64,000 nucleotides of DNA from Bugula neritina (lineage: Eukaryota > Bryozoa > Gymnolaemata > Cheilostomatida > Bugulidae). This document shows positions 53,660-64,000 of this stretch, in pieces. Below the pieces are notes generated by a model. That model searched no databases and was not told the DNA's origin. It was given only the letters and a program-made list of their open reading frames with translations. How positions within the stretch are numbered: position 1 is the stretch's first letter; every line of letters begins with the position of its first letter. The stretch is taken from the NCBI GenBank assembly GCA_964035545.1, contig OZ037765.1, forward strand, positions 7,452,698 to 7,516,697, read 5' to 3'. Made by a program: the position numbers and the translations under genes.

Positions 53660-56600
53660 ATGGCTGAGATTTGTGATCAAGTGCCAGATGAACAGGTTAG
53701 TAACGCCGATTCTTATAGTATTAGTTACGTTACATCTTTATTTTCATTTTGTAAACCTCCACCTGATCTGAATCAGCAAGTGAGAAACTGAAACTTAACG
53801 TCAAAGTGAATGCATAATTAATATGTGATACTGGTAGTGGTAGTGATACTGATTCAGATTGAGGGAAACTGAATAAGAAAGTTAATGTGAATGCCAGTCA
53901 ATTTGAATTTTATATACATTGGGTTAAGAATAATATTCAATTTGTCATTTGAATTTCATATTAATATTCATATTGAATTTGATATTGTCTATTGATCATT
54001 TTGATAGTGATTTTATGTTCATGTTCAGTAATGATTATTTGTAATTGTAAATTATTTCAAACCTGACTTTGGCAAGCAACTGCATTTTTATTATTGTTCT
54101 ATTGGTTGAAACAAAATTTTTGATTGCCCAACTTGAAGTATTGAAGTAGTTGTTTTAATAAAAGATTGTTCAGTTTGTTACTGCTGGCTTCACACCTATA
54201 AAATGGAAGATATTGCTTTTTACAAAGATTCTTTGTGTCTTATCACTAATTTACATTTTGAAATTGAAATATATTTTTATTTTATGAAGCTTAAAATTTT
54301 ACCGATGCAGCCCTGCAAGCTTGTCATCAAAAGCCCAATACTTGCTCTTAGAGTTATTGTACACTTATTGTGTCAGAATTCAAAAGTAATGATATAAGTA
54401 TTTTCCTTCTTTCTATTAAAAAATGTACAATTGAAATATGCTTTGTTGGTTCTATCTATGCATGCTCTAGCAGAAAAAATGGCTGCTTTAATAAATAGAA
54501 ATGAAATAGAAACGCTACACTCCTGGTTGGTCATCAAAAGGATAAATGTTTTTACTATTTTACACTTGGTTGTAACTTTGCATTCCCTGTACAATATTTC
54601 ACATCTTACTTTTGCTGTCTTGTAGATAATAAAGGCACTCAAAGTGTTCCGTGAACTTGATGCCAAGAAAGACAAAATGTCGCTCATGAGCTCAAATGAC
54701 ATCCGCCTGTCATTTTCTTTCTTGAAACTTCCAAGCCAAGCATCAAAAAATTCCAAAATGCTGAAAATGTAAGTTTATTAAAACAATTCAGGGAAACAAT
54801 CATTGATGCCAATATTTAATAATTATATTTGGTATAATTATATATGATAGATTTATAATTTTCACGTTATTAAATTTCAAGATCAGATGAATTTATAGAC
54901 AGTACCAAGAGATCATTTCATATAATATTTTGATTAAATGGTGCGGTAATTGCCCTTTCTTCGTTAAAGTTCTTCTGCCACATTTAAAAGAAGCTAGTTG
55001 CTGCTGTGCCCTTGTAACTATTAGATTCAACTATCTTTTTGGTTAACGTAACTTATTCGATAATGGAATTGTCATGTTTTGAAATTTTAATTATGTTAAA
55101 TGGGCAAATAATAGTTTTAATTTTCTATCCCAACACCCAATATATTGACACTTTGTTCTGTTGTTTTACGGCTATTACTACTAATAACCATATTGGATAC
55201 ATTGCAGGGTTGAGATAATTGTAATTTTTAATTGGTTTTAATTAATTACATTTCTTCCAAGTAGTTGAATGTAATTTGTATTTGATGTATAAAAATGGCA
55301 TTGTAATTAATTACATATCTAATGTATAGAGCTCTCCCTCACTCCCTGGGCATCGAGGATGTTTGTCTATTTGTTGGTGATGGACTAGAGGCTAAATATG
55401 ACAGGACTAAGATGGATGACGTCTGTCAACTGTATGAGAATAAGTTGGCAAAGCTGGGCATAACTCAAGTCAAGGAGGTATGCTGATTGGCAGCATTATA
55501 CATTGTGCACAATCCTCGATACGAGCTCCAAATTTTCATGTGATTTGCTTTAACAATATTGTTCGTGCATCTTTCAGATTATTCCTTTGCTGAAGTTGAA
55601 ACTAGAATACCAAACGTATGAAGCTAGACGCGCATTGGCATCTAGATATGACTGCTTTTTCGCTGACGAGAAAATCATGAGGCTTCTACCTTCGCTGCTT
55701 GGGAAATCATTTTTTCAACAGAACAAGTAAGTGTAGTCATGTCTTTTACTCTGGATAGTCGACTATGTAGCAGGCTGGTCATATGTTTGTAAATTTGGTG
55801 TTTTTGCTAAATTTACCCTAAATAATAAAATTTTATTTTCTAGAGTGGTGTTTCTACAAATTTGATAGTACTATAGCACATGTATTTATTTACCAAGGAA
55901 AAAAAAATCATGTCCCAGAGACCTAAAGTGTTGGAACTTTTGGCAGTAACATAGTTTATTTTTATTTCCTTCATAATTTTAATTCCATTCCAAAAAGTTT
56001 TATCTAAATAATAACTTTATTTTCATTGTCTTATGCCATCATCGATTTATTTACTTGTCCAAAGAGATAGCTTTAGCAGGTATTCATCTGGTTTTCAAAA
56101 GCTTTTTGTTCTCTTATGTTTATGTCACTTCAATATTTTCAAAAGTCAGTTTTTTTGCAGAGAGAAATGCTAAAATTTGCAAATGATATCTTTTATTAAA
56201 AAGTCTATGAAATGATGTAAATAAAGGTAGTGTTCAATTTGATGCATTTACATATGTACTTGAATTTGTCATGCACCAAGGAGCTTGTTACTATTCTATA
56301 ATGTGCACATGAATTATCCATGGAAAGCAATTATATATTTTGGCCGCTAGTCATGCCAGTCATTCCTGCCACTTTGATAATAACTTTGCTAGTCATATTG
56401 GAAGATCATTCATTATTTTCAATACAGATTTCCTCTCCAAGTCCGACTCGGAGAAAGTTGCATGGAACGTGAGCTAAAGAAAGCTTTGCATACTGTTACA
56501 TGCCCAATTAGTTACAAAGGGAATTCATAGTGAGTAAAAAGTCACTGCTAAATTTACTCTTGACATTTGTTCCTTCTATAATGCTTTTTATGAGGTCTCT

Positions 56601-59600
56601 TTCAACTTTAATAAAAATATATATAAATTGAGGAATATATACTCAATTTGGATATCTGTTCTCTTCAAACTACATATATTGGGTAGAAAGTTGTTTCGTA
56701 ATAAGTTAGTGAAGTTAGCTAAGCAAATATTTTATGAATTGTTATTATTTATGAAGTTTAATGTTTGAATAATATTAAATTTGAGTATTCACTAATTTTA
56801 ATAGAGTAAAGCTTGAAACTGTAGGTATACTGTTCTTTATTTTCCATATTAATGTTTATAGTTTATATCAGGTGATTATACATTACCTGCTAATGATTTT
56901 AAATACTACTTTGAAATATCTTTGTTTACAGTTCAGTCGTAGTGGGCAACCTTGAAATGAAAGACAAAGAATTGGCGCAGAATATACGAAGCGCTATGCT
57001 CAATATTGCTGAAAATGGCATTGGAGGACCAAACAACATTCAAAAATTCCACTTGAATTTAAATAATTTGCCATCATTGCCAGTTTTTGTTTCTGATGGT
57101 AAGTTTTCTAAAATAAAAAAATGCGCTTTTTGTATTTCATTGTAAAAATTCGGCCTATATTAGATTGTTAAAATCTTTACAGTTATTGTCCTCTTCAAAT
57201 ATAAAGTTTAAGGATTTTGTAGAAAACTTGTCTTTTAATACTTCGGGGAAAAATTTAAATTTCTAGAGCTTACCTTTTCATAGAAAAAAAATACCCCATT
57301 TCTTCTTGTGTGAAACTCGTGAGATTCATACAATAAACACACATTGCTCATTAGGCTATTGGCCTGAATAACTTTTTGTACCTATTGATTTTTTTTCATT
57401 TTCACCTATGAATAATCTCATTGGTGTTGGTCAATTGTGCGGTACTCCTAGTTATGATCATCAGAACTTGTCATATTCTTATATTTCAAGTGGACAGATC
57501 AGCTGTTCCAATACCCAAGCTCCATAAACAGTCTGTGCCTAAGCCAACCTCCAAAGTAGAAGAAGTATCTACTATTGATGGTAAAGTCAAGATCGGAAAA
57601 GATGGAACTGTTTCAATTTACCAAAAGAATGGGCGTGTTTCGCGTATTATAGGCATGTTGTCCATTGCTACTTTAAATCTTGTAGAAATAGTGATATTTC
57701 TGGTAAAAAGTGTTAGGAGTTGCCTATAAAAACAATTAACATGTAAAGAGGTTTTGTAAGCTCCACTTCGCTCAATTTTAGCCAATATTGACCTGTAATA
57801 CACTTTCTACTAAATGAAAATGTTGTGTGCGTGCAAAAATTGTTAAAGAAAGTTTTTGTCATGCATTATTCAACTAGAAAAATTTCACATCAGGGCATTT
57901 GGTTACCAGTTTTAAAACCTATGTATGCTGCCTGGTAATCTAAATATTTCAATAGCGTCTTTTGATGGGCTGGAAAATATGACGATGTTTAGCAACTCAT
58001 TGGCTACTGAATTTAAAACGTTTTATTTGTTTTTACTTTGTTCTGCAAGAGAGAATATAGCGTATGATTAGATTTACCATTGTGTATTGTGTTGTTAGGT
58101 GGGGGACAAGATTCCAAGAAGGTAAAACGTCTTAAAAAAGGAGCAAAACTTTTGAAAACTGATGATGGAGCGAAACAGCGAAAAGTAGCTAAGGGGGCAG
58201 CTAGTCCTTCCCAAGCAAAGCAAGTGAAAACTGCATTAAAACAAGCAGCTTCAGATGCACAGCTGAATGCTAAATCAAAACAGAAGAAGAATGCGACACC
58301 AAAAGCCTCTGGCGCAGTAGTGCCGCCAAAATCAGCAAAGAAATTGAATTCAAATGCCGGCAGTCCTGCAGCAAAGGCTTCTATGGCATCTCCGCTAGCT
58401 CAGAAGGTGACTGCTTCTGAACTAGTAGAGGGAGATGCTGAGATGTCAACTGAGGCACCTCCTGCATTGAATACCAGTGGCGTATCTAAATCGACCCCAA
58501 AACCCAAGTCTGCCAAAAAAATAAAGCCCGCAACTGCATCTAAACTAAAGCCTGTGTCAAGTAATGCAGATGCAAGTTCAGCTACTCCTAAAAGTATGGT
58601 CACCAGCGCTGATAAAGTTACTAAATTGAACAAGTCTGCATCAAAACTTGCAAAGACGCCAAAATCTGCAGTAACACCCGAAGGAGTTTCAAGCCCAAAA
58701 AAAGAAGACATGAAGCAAGTGAAAACTGCCTTAAAACAAGCAGCTTCAGATGCACAGCTGAATGCTGAGTCAGAACAGAAGAAGAATGCGACACCAAAAG
58801 CCTCTGACACAGTAGTGCCGCCAAAATCAGCAAAGAAATTGAATTCAAATGCTGGCAGTCCTGCAGCAAAGGCTTCTATGGCATCTCCGCTAGCTCAGAA
58901 GGTGACTGCTTCTGAACTAGTAGAGGGAGATGCTGAGATGTCAATTAAGGCATCTCCTGCATTGAATGCCAGTGGCGTATCTAAATCGATCCCAAAACCC
59001 AAGTCTGCTAAAAAACTAGAGCCTGCGTTGAGTAATGCAGATGCAAACGCAGCTACTCCTAAAAGTATCGTCACCAGCGCTGATAAAGTTACTAAATTGA
59101 ACAAGTCTACATCAAAACTTGCAAAGACGCCAAAATCTGCAGTAACACCCGAAGGAGTTTCAAGCCCAAAAACAGAAGACATGAAGCAAGTGAAAACTGC
59201 ATTAAAACAAGCAGCTTCAGATTCACAGCTGAATGCTGAATCAAAACAGAAGAAGAATGTGACACCAAAAGCCTCTGACACAGTAGTGCCGCCAAAATCA
59301 GCAAAGAAATTGAATTCAAATGCCGGCAGTCCTTCAGTTGAACTTGAGAAAGATGCAGCAAAGGCTTCCAAGGCATCTCCACTAGCTCAGAAGGTGACTG
59401 CTTCTGAACTAGTAGAAAGAGATGCTGAGATGTCAATTAAGGCATCTCCTGCATTGAATGCCAGTGGCGTATCTAAATCGACCCCAAAACCCAAGTCTGC
59501 TAAAAAAATAAAGCTTGCGTTGAGTAATGCAGATGCAAACGCAGCTACTCCTAAAAGTATCGTCACCAGCGCTGATAAAGTTACTAAATTGAACAAGTCT

Positions 59601-60080
59601 ATATCAAAACTTGCAAAGACGCCAAAATCTGCAGTAACACTCAAAGGAGTTTCAAGCCCAAAAACAGAAGGCATGGAATTGGCTACACCAAAACTTGCAA
59701 AAACTGGAGATGGTAATTCACCGGGCTTGCCCGTCAAAGAATTGAAGAAGTCTGGTGAAAAAGCACGTGACCCTAGTAAGAATGGAAGTGAGAAAGAGAA
59801 TAATGTCGAGTCTACTTCATCTGTCGTGGTTGTAAACAAACGGAAAAGTGTAGATGCTGGTGTAAAAGATGACGGCGCCAGTGAAATTACAAACGTGAAG
59901 AAGGCTCGTAAGTCGGCATTGGCCACTCCCAAGGTGTCCCAAAATGGTGGAAAGGAAGTAGCACCTAAGTCTGTGAAAGCCTCCCCAGTTGTGCCTATGA
60001 TAACTCCACCAGGTGCCAAAAGAGTGTTGAGATCCAAGAATCGTAATACTTGCAAAAAGGCTTCACCCAAATCTGCCTGA
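53660..60080 (+). CDS. RSL1D1: Ribosomal L1 domain-containing protein 1, with giant repeated tail
   Basis: Nucleolar protein with a ribosomal protein L1-like fold, linked to ribosome biogenesis and cell senescence in mammals. Exons: 53660-53695, 54626-54768, 55330-55477, 55578-55726, 56428-56529, 56932-57098, about 57491-57643, 58099-60080 (TGA). About 959 residues, roughly twice human RSL1D1 (490). The L1 domain spans ~12-255: IKALKVFRELDAKKDK, LPHSLGIEDVCLFVGDG, YDCFFADEKIMRLLPSLLGK, ISYKGNSYSVVVGNLEMKD and NIQKFHLNLNNLPSLPVFVS. After a short linker comes a ~660-residue Lys/Ala/Ser/Pro/Thr tail, nearly free of aromatics, with many TPK and SPK motifs and three long repeats. The donor of exon 7 is uncertain (57,634 or 57,643 both keep phase). 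Converges with CAMSAP. A possible poly(A) signal is at 60,792. Confidence 0.9.
58218..59675 (+). repeat. Three tandem in-frame repeats in the RSL1D1 tail
   Basis: Units begin with KQVKTALKQAASDAQLNAKS-type sequence at 58,218, 58,713 and 59,184 and measure 495, 471 and about 492 nt, all multiples of three. Long stretches are near-identical at DNA level, including PPKSAKKLNSNAGSP and SPLAQKVTASELVE. Length differences come from small in-frame indels. All lie in a single exon. Confidence 0.95.
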
Positions 60081-61202
60081 TCACTGTAAAGACTATAAGT
60101 CACTACTTTTCACCCGTTTTATTTCTCGAAGTAATCTAGCGGATGAATAGTTTTATACTCTTATACACTTCATAATGCATTTTTTACTATGGTATTTACT
60201 ATATATTCATAAATATAGTAGACATATGTATTATATACATGCATGTAAATGAGTAACCATGGCTTTTATAACTGCTCTCATTTGTTAGTAGTAATGTATA
60301 GGCACATAGTTAAATTCTCTGTATTATGTGTCCTATTCACACAATTGTTAATAGACTCGAATAGCATGGCCCAGCAATGAAAGAATGGCCGTCTTGTACA
60401 TTAGGTATTGTGATGTGTCGTTTCTAAAATTAGACTTCTCGAGAAAGTTATAGCTCTTAAGGTTCTTCTGCAGTAACTAGTGCAGATAATGGTAAATCAT
60501 TAGGGCTATATTCTTAATGCATAAAATTAACAGGTACTGGCTTCAAGTGTAAAATTGTTAAATTTGTGAAGAGAGAGCACAACTACGAATCAAATTCTTT
60601 GTAATACATTAGGCCTTGAGGCATACTAAAAGTGGTGGGTTTGCACAGCAAGTACAAGTAATACCAAGTACCTTAATATTTCACTAGAACATTTGTACTT
60701 TTACCATCTCTGCTGCCTATGTGTTGTGTTGTCTACTTAAACAAAGCAGATAATTATTTCAATTTGACTAGTTCTTGTAATTTCCTGATAAAATAAAAAA
60801 AACTTAACTTGACTCAACATTAAGACTCCTGGTAGCCTTTGTGATGCCAACTCAGCTCTGCTACAGTACCTATGTAAATTAATATCTGTAGAATCACCTT
60901 GAGATGTTTGACACAAGTATGAACCATTGTTTCACAAGTGTTCTAACTCCATTTTTATTGGCACGTAGTGTGGAGCAAACTAAAGCCTATATTTCATACT
61001 ATAAAGGGAATGATAAATGCATAATATCAACATGAAATCTATGCAAACAGTACCTTTCAAGTGTAAAGAAAAAACAACAGCAGAAATAAATGAGTATTAT
61101 TTACATCATATGAGATTTGTCATTAAGAAATAATGGAAATAGTAGTAGTCAGGAATGCTAAAAGCCAAATAGTTCAAGTATAACATTTGATATGCTATTT
61201 GA
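60081..61202. other. Gap between convergent RSL1D1 and CAMSAP
   Basis: No gene seen. It contains the two 3' UTRs; an AATAAA at 60,792 followed by A-rich sequence is the clearest plus-strand poly(A) signal. Confidence 0.5.
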
Positions 61203-63921
61203 TTAATAATTTATTTTCTTCTGAGCACCGGCCTTCTTTTGCCACAGATGATTGTGAATAGTAACTGCATCAAGAGAAACCGACAAATGCTTGGTTGACA
61301 AAACTTCTGTGAAATTCTTTCCTCCAGAGTTATATCTTCAAATACATGTAAAATTATAATTATTTCCTATTCAATGCCCTACCACATAGAAAAGAAGCAA
61401 AGTGGTCATATTATGCCATCAAGGTTCTAGCTGTATCCAGCCAAGCTAAGTTACATTGTTAGATTTGCACCATGATAAACTATTTTGTGTAACAGCTTTG
61501 AAAAACATCATTGTTAAATTGGGGAATTATTTCTAATTGATAACCTTCAGTACACTCACAAAAGTTGATTTGTTGCAGGAAAAAGAGGAAATGCTTGCAT
61601 TGCTGTCAAATACATGAGGCACATATTTTCTATTTACCACAACTATAACCAATAGTGGAATGGAATTTAATACAAATTAAATAAAAATCTTACAAATTTT
61701 AAGTTAACTAATCAATTTTAAGAATATTATAGATGCTCACTTGTAGAACCTGTGACACATGTCATCTTGGATAAACCTTGGCCCTTGGCCATGCACTTTG
61801 ACACATTGCTGTGAGTCGGGACAAAAACTGTACACAGCTTTGTATGTTTGGTTTCCATCTCGAAAGAGAATCAGAAAGTGTTTCCCGTCAGATTTAGCTA
61901 ATTCCTGTAAAATATTTCGACAAAATTAATAGCATTTTGCAAAAACAGAATTTTAAAATTTAAAAATGTTGCGAATTTTACATAATTGCTTGATAGCAAA
62001 ATCTTTACAAAAGGAGCAAATGGAAATATCAAGAAACAATAGTTGATGCACCGGTATAATTTCGGATAAATTACTGAAAAATATGTCAACCAAATATATT
62101 GAAATACTAAAGGAAGCTGAGTTACGCCCGAAGAATTGATATGGCCATTTTTCAAATATCTGGTAAATTATTAATAAGAAATACAATTATCAAAAGTTAT
62201 TTTTAAACCCTTTTGTTTAAGGAACCAAACTTGGACAATAAAGAGTTTCAAAGAATATAACACCACATGCACATTACTCTAAACTAACCATAAGAACTTT
62301 GTTTTTATTGTCCGAGTTGACAACTCCAGCTAGACAGCAGTGGCTGATTGCATTTATGATTATCGTTCTGTTTGATCTCTGCTTCTGGCTAGGCTTGACA
62401 TACAGTTTAGGCCCCGTGTACTCGTCAGGAGGTGCTTCAATAGCCGACGTTCTACTTCTGCTGCTAATGTTGCCACCTAAACACACACACAGTAGGTTAT
62501 ATAAACAATGTAGTTTAGCTGAAATGTTAGAGCTGCTACACGGAAAAAATAGAGTATATTGTCCCACCTGTGTACGAGCAGACTGGACTGGCCACTCTAC
62601 GATGAGTGAGATTTCCCGATCCAATGGACACTGTAAATGACGCAGCTGAGTCAATGTTATCCGAACTTCTTAAAAAGTTTTCATCAGTTATCGAAGAACC
62701 TAGAAAAATTCGTAAGATGAATGACAATAAGCTTTGTCTGATAGATTGTAAACCTGAGTGAGTTGTAGGGTTTAGTGATGACACATCACAGAGCTTGTAG
62801 TGACTAAACTTCATTTGACAAAATCGTTAAATTTCAGGAGAATAGAAATGTCAGTGAGACAGTACAATTGACAAATCAGAGTCTAGCATACGAGGCACAA
62901 TTCCTGAGAGGTGAACTAGCCAAGAAATAATTTATTTCAAAATGCATGGAAGCTAATTTGAGATTTTCTATCAAATAAGTGTATCCATTATAAAACAGAA
63001 AGAAAATATGAACAACCCCTCCCTGCCAATAATTTCTTTATTTGAGTGTTGTATCTAATTTACATGCTGTCAATCAGTACTGCAATCTTTGACTTTCATC
63101 TAATTTCACTAACAGCACACGATATCAATGCCATACTTGGGTTTCAAGCTTGTATATATATTATGATGAATAAGTACAGACAAGGAATTTAACTGCTATA
63201 AGCAAGTGTTAATCAGAACAAGAGTGAATGCTTAAAGCACAATAGCAAGAAATCGAAATGAGAGAACAAACCCACAACCCCATACCAATAGAATTGGTTA
63301 ATTCAATTACTAAGGCAGTTTTCTTTGCTAGCAATATTGTTAAATCAAAAATGCAGTATTATTAGCTGCTTAAAGAATGAGGATGAATATAACTTTCTCT
63401 TGAGCTACAAAATCTAGTGTGGATCAAATGCACCAGTTAAAAATCCCCTTCAAATATTTGAGTTTAAGTTTCAGATCTAAACATGATTAAAACTCAACAT
63501 TCAACTCACCAGCCCAGTGAATGGAAGCTGGCCGAGCGCTCTTCTTGGGTTTTTGTCGCTGCCTAAACTGGGCCCTGAACTCTGGGGGCAAATCTTCTTC
63601 AGCCTTTTTTTGCTGAAACTGCTGCAAAATAGCTTCTTTTTTCGCCTTCTCTTCCATCTTTTTTCTTTCTGCTTCCTACATCAAAAACATTTTTCCTAAA
63701 CAACACTTTTATCAATATAGTCACTTTGACTTTCAGACAAAGGCAAAATTTAGAAAGAAATGTTCTAAATAGAAGCTAACCATCTCCTTGACTCTCAATG
63801 CCTCGGCCTTGGCAGCAAGGTCAGCTGCCTTCTGCTGCTTCTTCAACTCCTGTTCTTCCCTTCTCTTCATTTGCAGCATCAGCATCTTTTCCTTGCGTTT
63901 TGTTAACTCCTCTTCGGATAT
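61203..63921 (-). CDS. CAMSAP/Patronin microtubule minus-end binding protein, C-terminal part
   Basis: Caps and stabilises microtubule minus ends. Six 3' exons lie in the window on the minus strand: 63921-63781, 63675-63510, 62699-62568, 62476-62289, 61904-61741, 61335-61203 (TAA). All are phase-consistent and continue off the right edge. The first two encode a charged coiled coil (ISEEELTKRKEKMLMLQMKR, KKAEEDLPPEFRAQFRQR). Next is a Ser/Thr-rich linker. The C-terminal CKK domain follows: KPSQKQRSNRTIIINAISHC, CLAGVVNSDNK, HFLILFRDGNQTYKAVYSFC, FYKYNSGGKNFTEVLS and LSVSLDAVTIHNHLWQKK. The N-terminal CH domain and middle helices are outside. Which vertebrate CAMSAP it equals is not meaningful; invertebrates usually have one Patronin. 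Confidence 0.95.
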
Positions 63922-64000
63922 CTACAAGATTTATTTTATTATTTTGAACAAACAGAATCATTGAAACGGCTAGAACAGCACAAGGTGGTACATTAGAAAG

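Noticed and set aside
54203-54756. ORFs at 54.2-54.75 kb on both strands
   Set aside because: Intronic sequence and the antisense of RSL1D1 exon 54626-54768; no family match.
58400-60103. Long minus-strand ORFs (136-238 codons) opposite the RSL1D1 tail
   Set aside because: They are mirror readings of the Lys/Ala/Ser-rich repeats, recur at the same place in each repeat, and lack splice or start context.
61898-62186. Minus-strand ORFs of 77-85 codons
   Set aside because: They fall in the CAMSAP intron between 61,904 and 62,289 and read as random hydrophobic sequence.

Overview
The window is nuclear DNA from an invertebrate animal. Every gene is split into small exons by short GT-AG introns, the DNA is AT-rich, and intergenic gaps are only 0.5-5 kb. 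The gene set includes an axonemal dynein chain (so motile cilia or flagella), a CAMSAP/Patronin, an SLC22 carrier, U2AF65 and a MAP kinase kinase, which points to a bilaterian. A spiralian/lophotrochozoan fits, but the sequence alone does not fix the phylum. I assembled gene models by hand from splice sites, reading phase and family motifs. For almost all genes the exon lengths and phases add up exactly.

Layout. 1-5,259 (+): SLC22-type organic ion transporter, 5' end off the window. 5,987-8,377 (-): SCO1, complete. 8.4-14.3 kb: gene-poor, with two fold-back elements, a low-complexity island and copy A of a duplicated block that holds an unidentified minus-strand gene. 14,355-18,687 (+): NDUFA9 (first coding exon uncertain). 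18.7-24.5 kb: products of a tandem duplication, namely a dead 3' fragment of DNAI7, copy B of the unidentified block split by a dead Tc1 transposon, and a collapsed NDUFA9 pseudogene. 24,514-34,740 (-): DNAI7 (CASC1), 20 coding exons. 36,977-37,555 (+): ETFRF1 (LYRM5), head to head with DNAI7. 40,468-45,494 (+): U2AF2. 46,192-48,921 (-): MAP2K3/6-like kinase. 53,660-60,080 (+): RSL1D1-like nucleolar protein with a very long repeated tail. 61,203-63,921 (-): 3' end of CAMSAP/Patronin with the CKK domain.

How the genes relate. Three of the first genes are nuclear genes for mitochondrial respiration or its accessory factors (SCO1 for complex IV copper insertion, NDUFA9 for complex I, ETFRF1 for electron-transfer flavoprotein). 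The DNAI7/ETFRF1 head-to-head pair matches the CASC1/LYRM5 arrangement in the human genome and probably shares an old bidirectional promoter. Most remaining neighbours are convergent pairs with short 3' gaps.

The most notable signals are: (1) a minisatellite that begins exactly at a U2AF2 exon end and repeats the 5' splice site about 13 times; (2) the tandem duplication across the NDUFA9/DNAI7 convergent 3' ends, in which each copy kept a different intact gene; (3) the conserved divergent gene pair; (4) three near-identical ~160-residue repeats in the RSL1D1 tail; (5) an unidentified spliced gene present in both duplication copies with in-frame differences; and (6) several small inverted-repeat elements, including one perfect 42+42-nt palindrome. 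I found no CRISPR array, operon, rRNA gene or functional tRNA.
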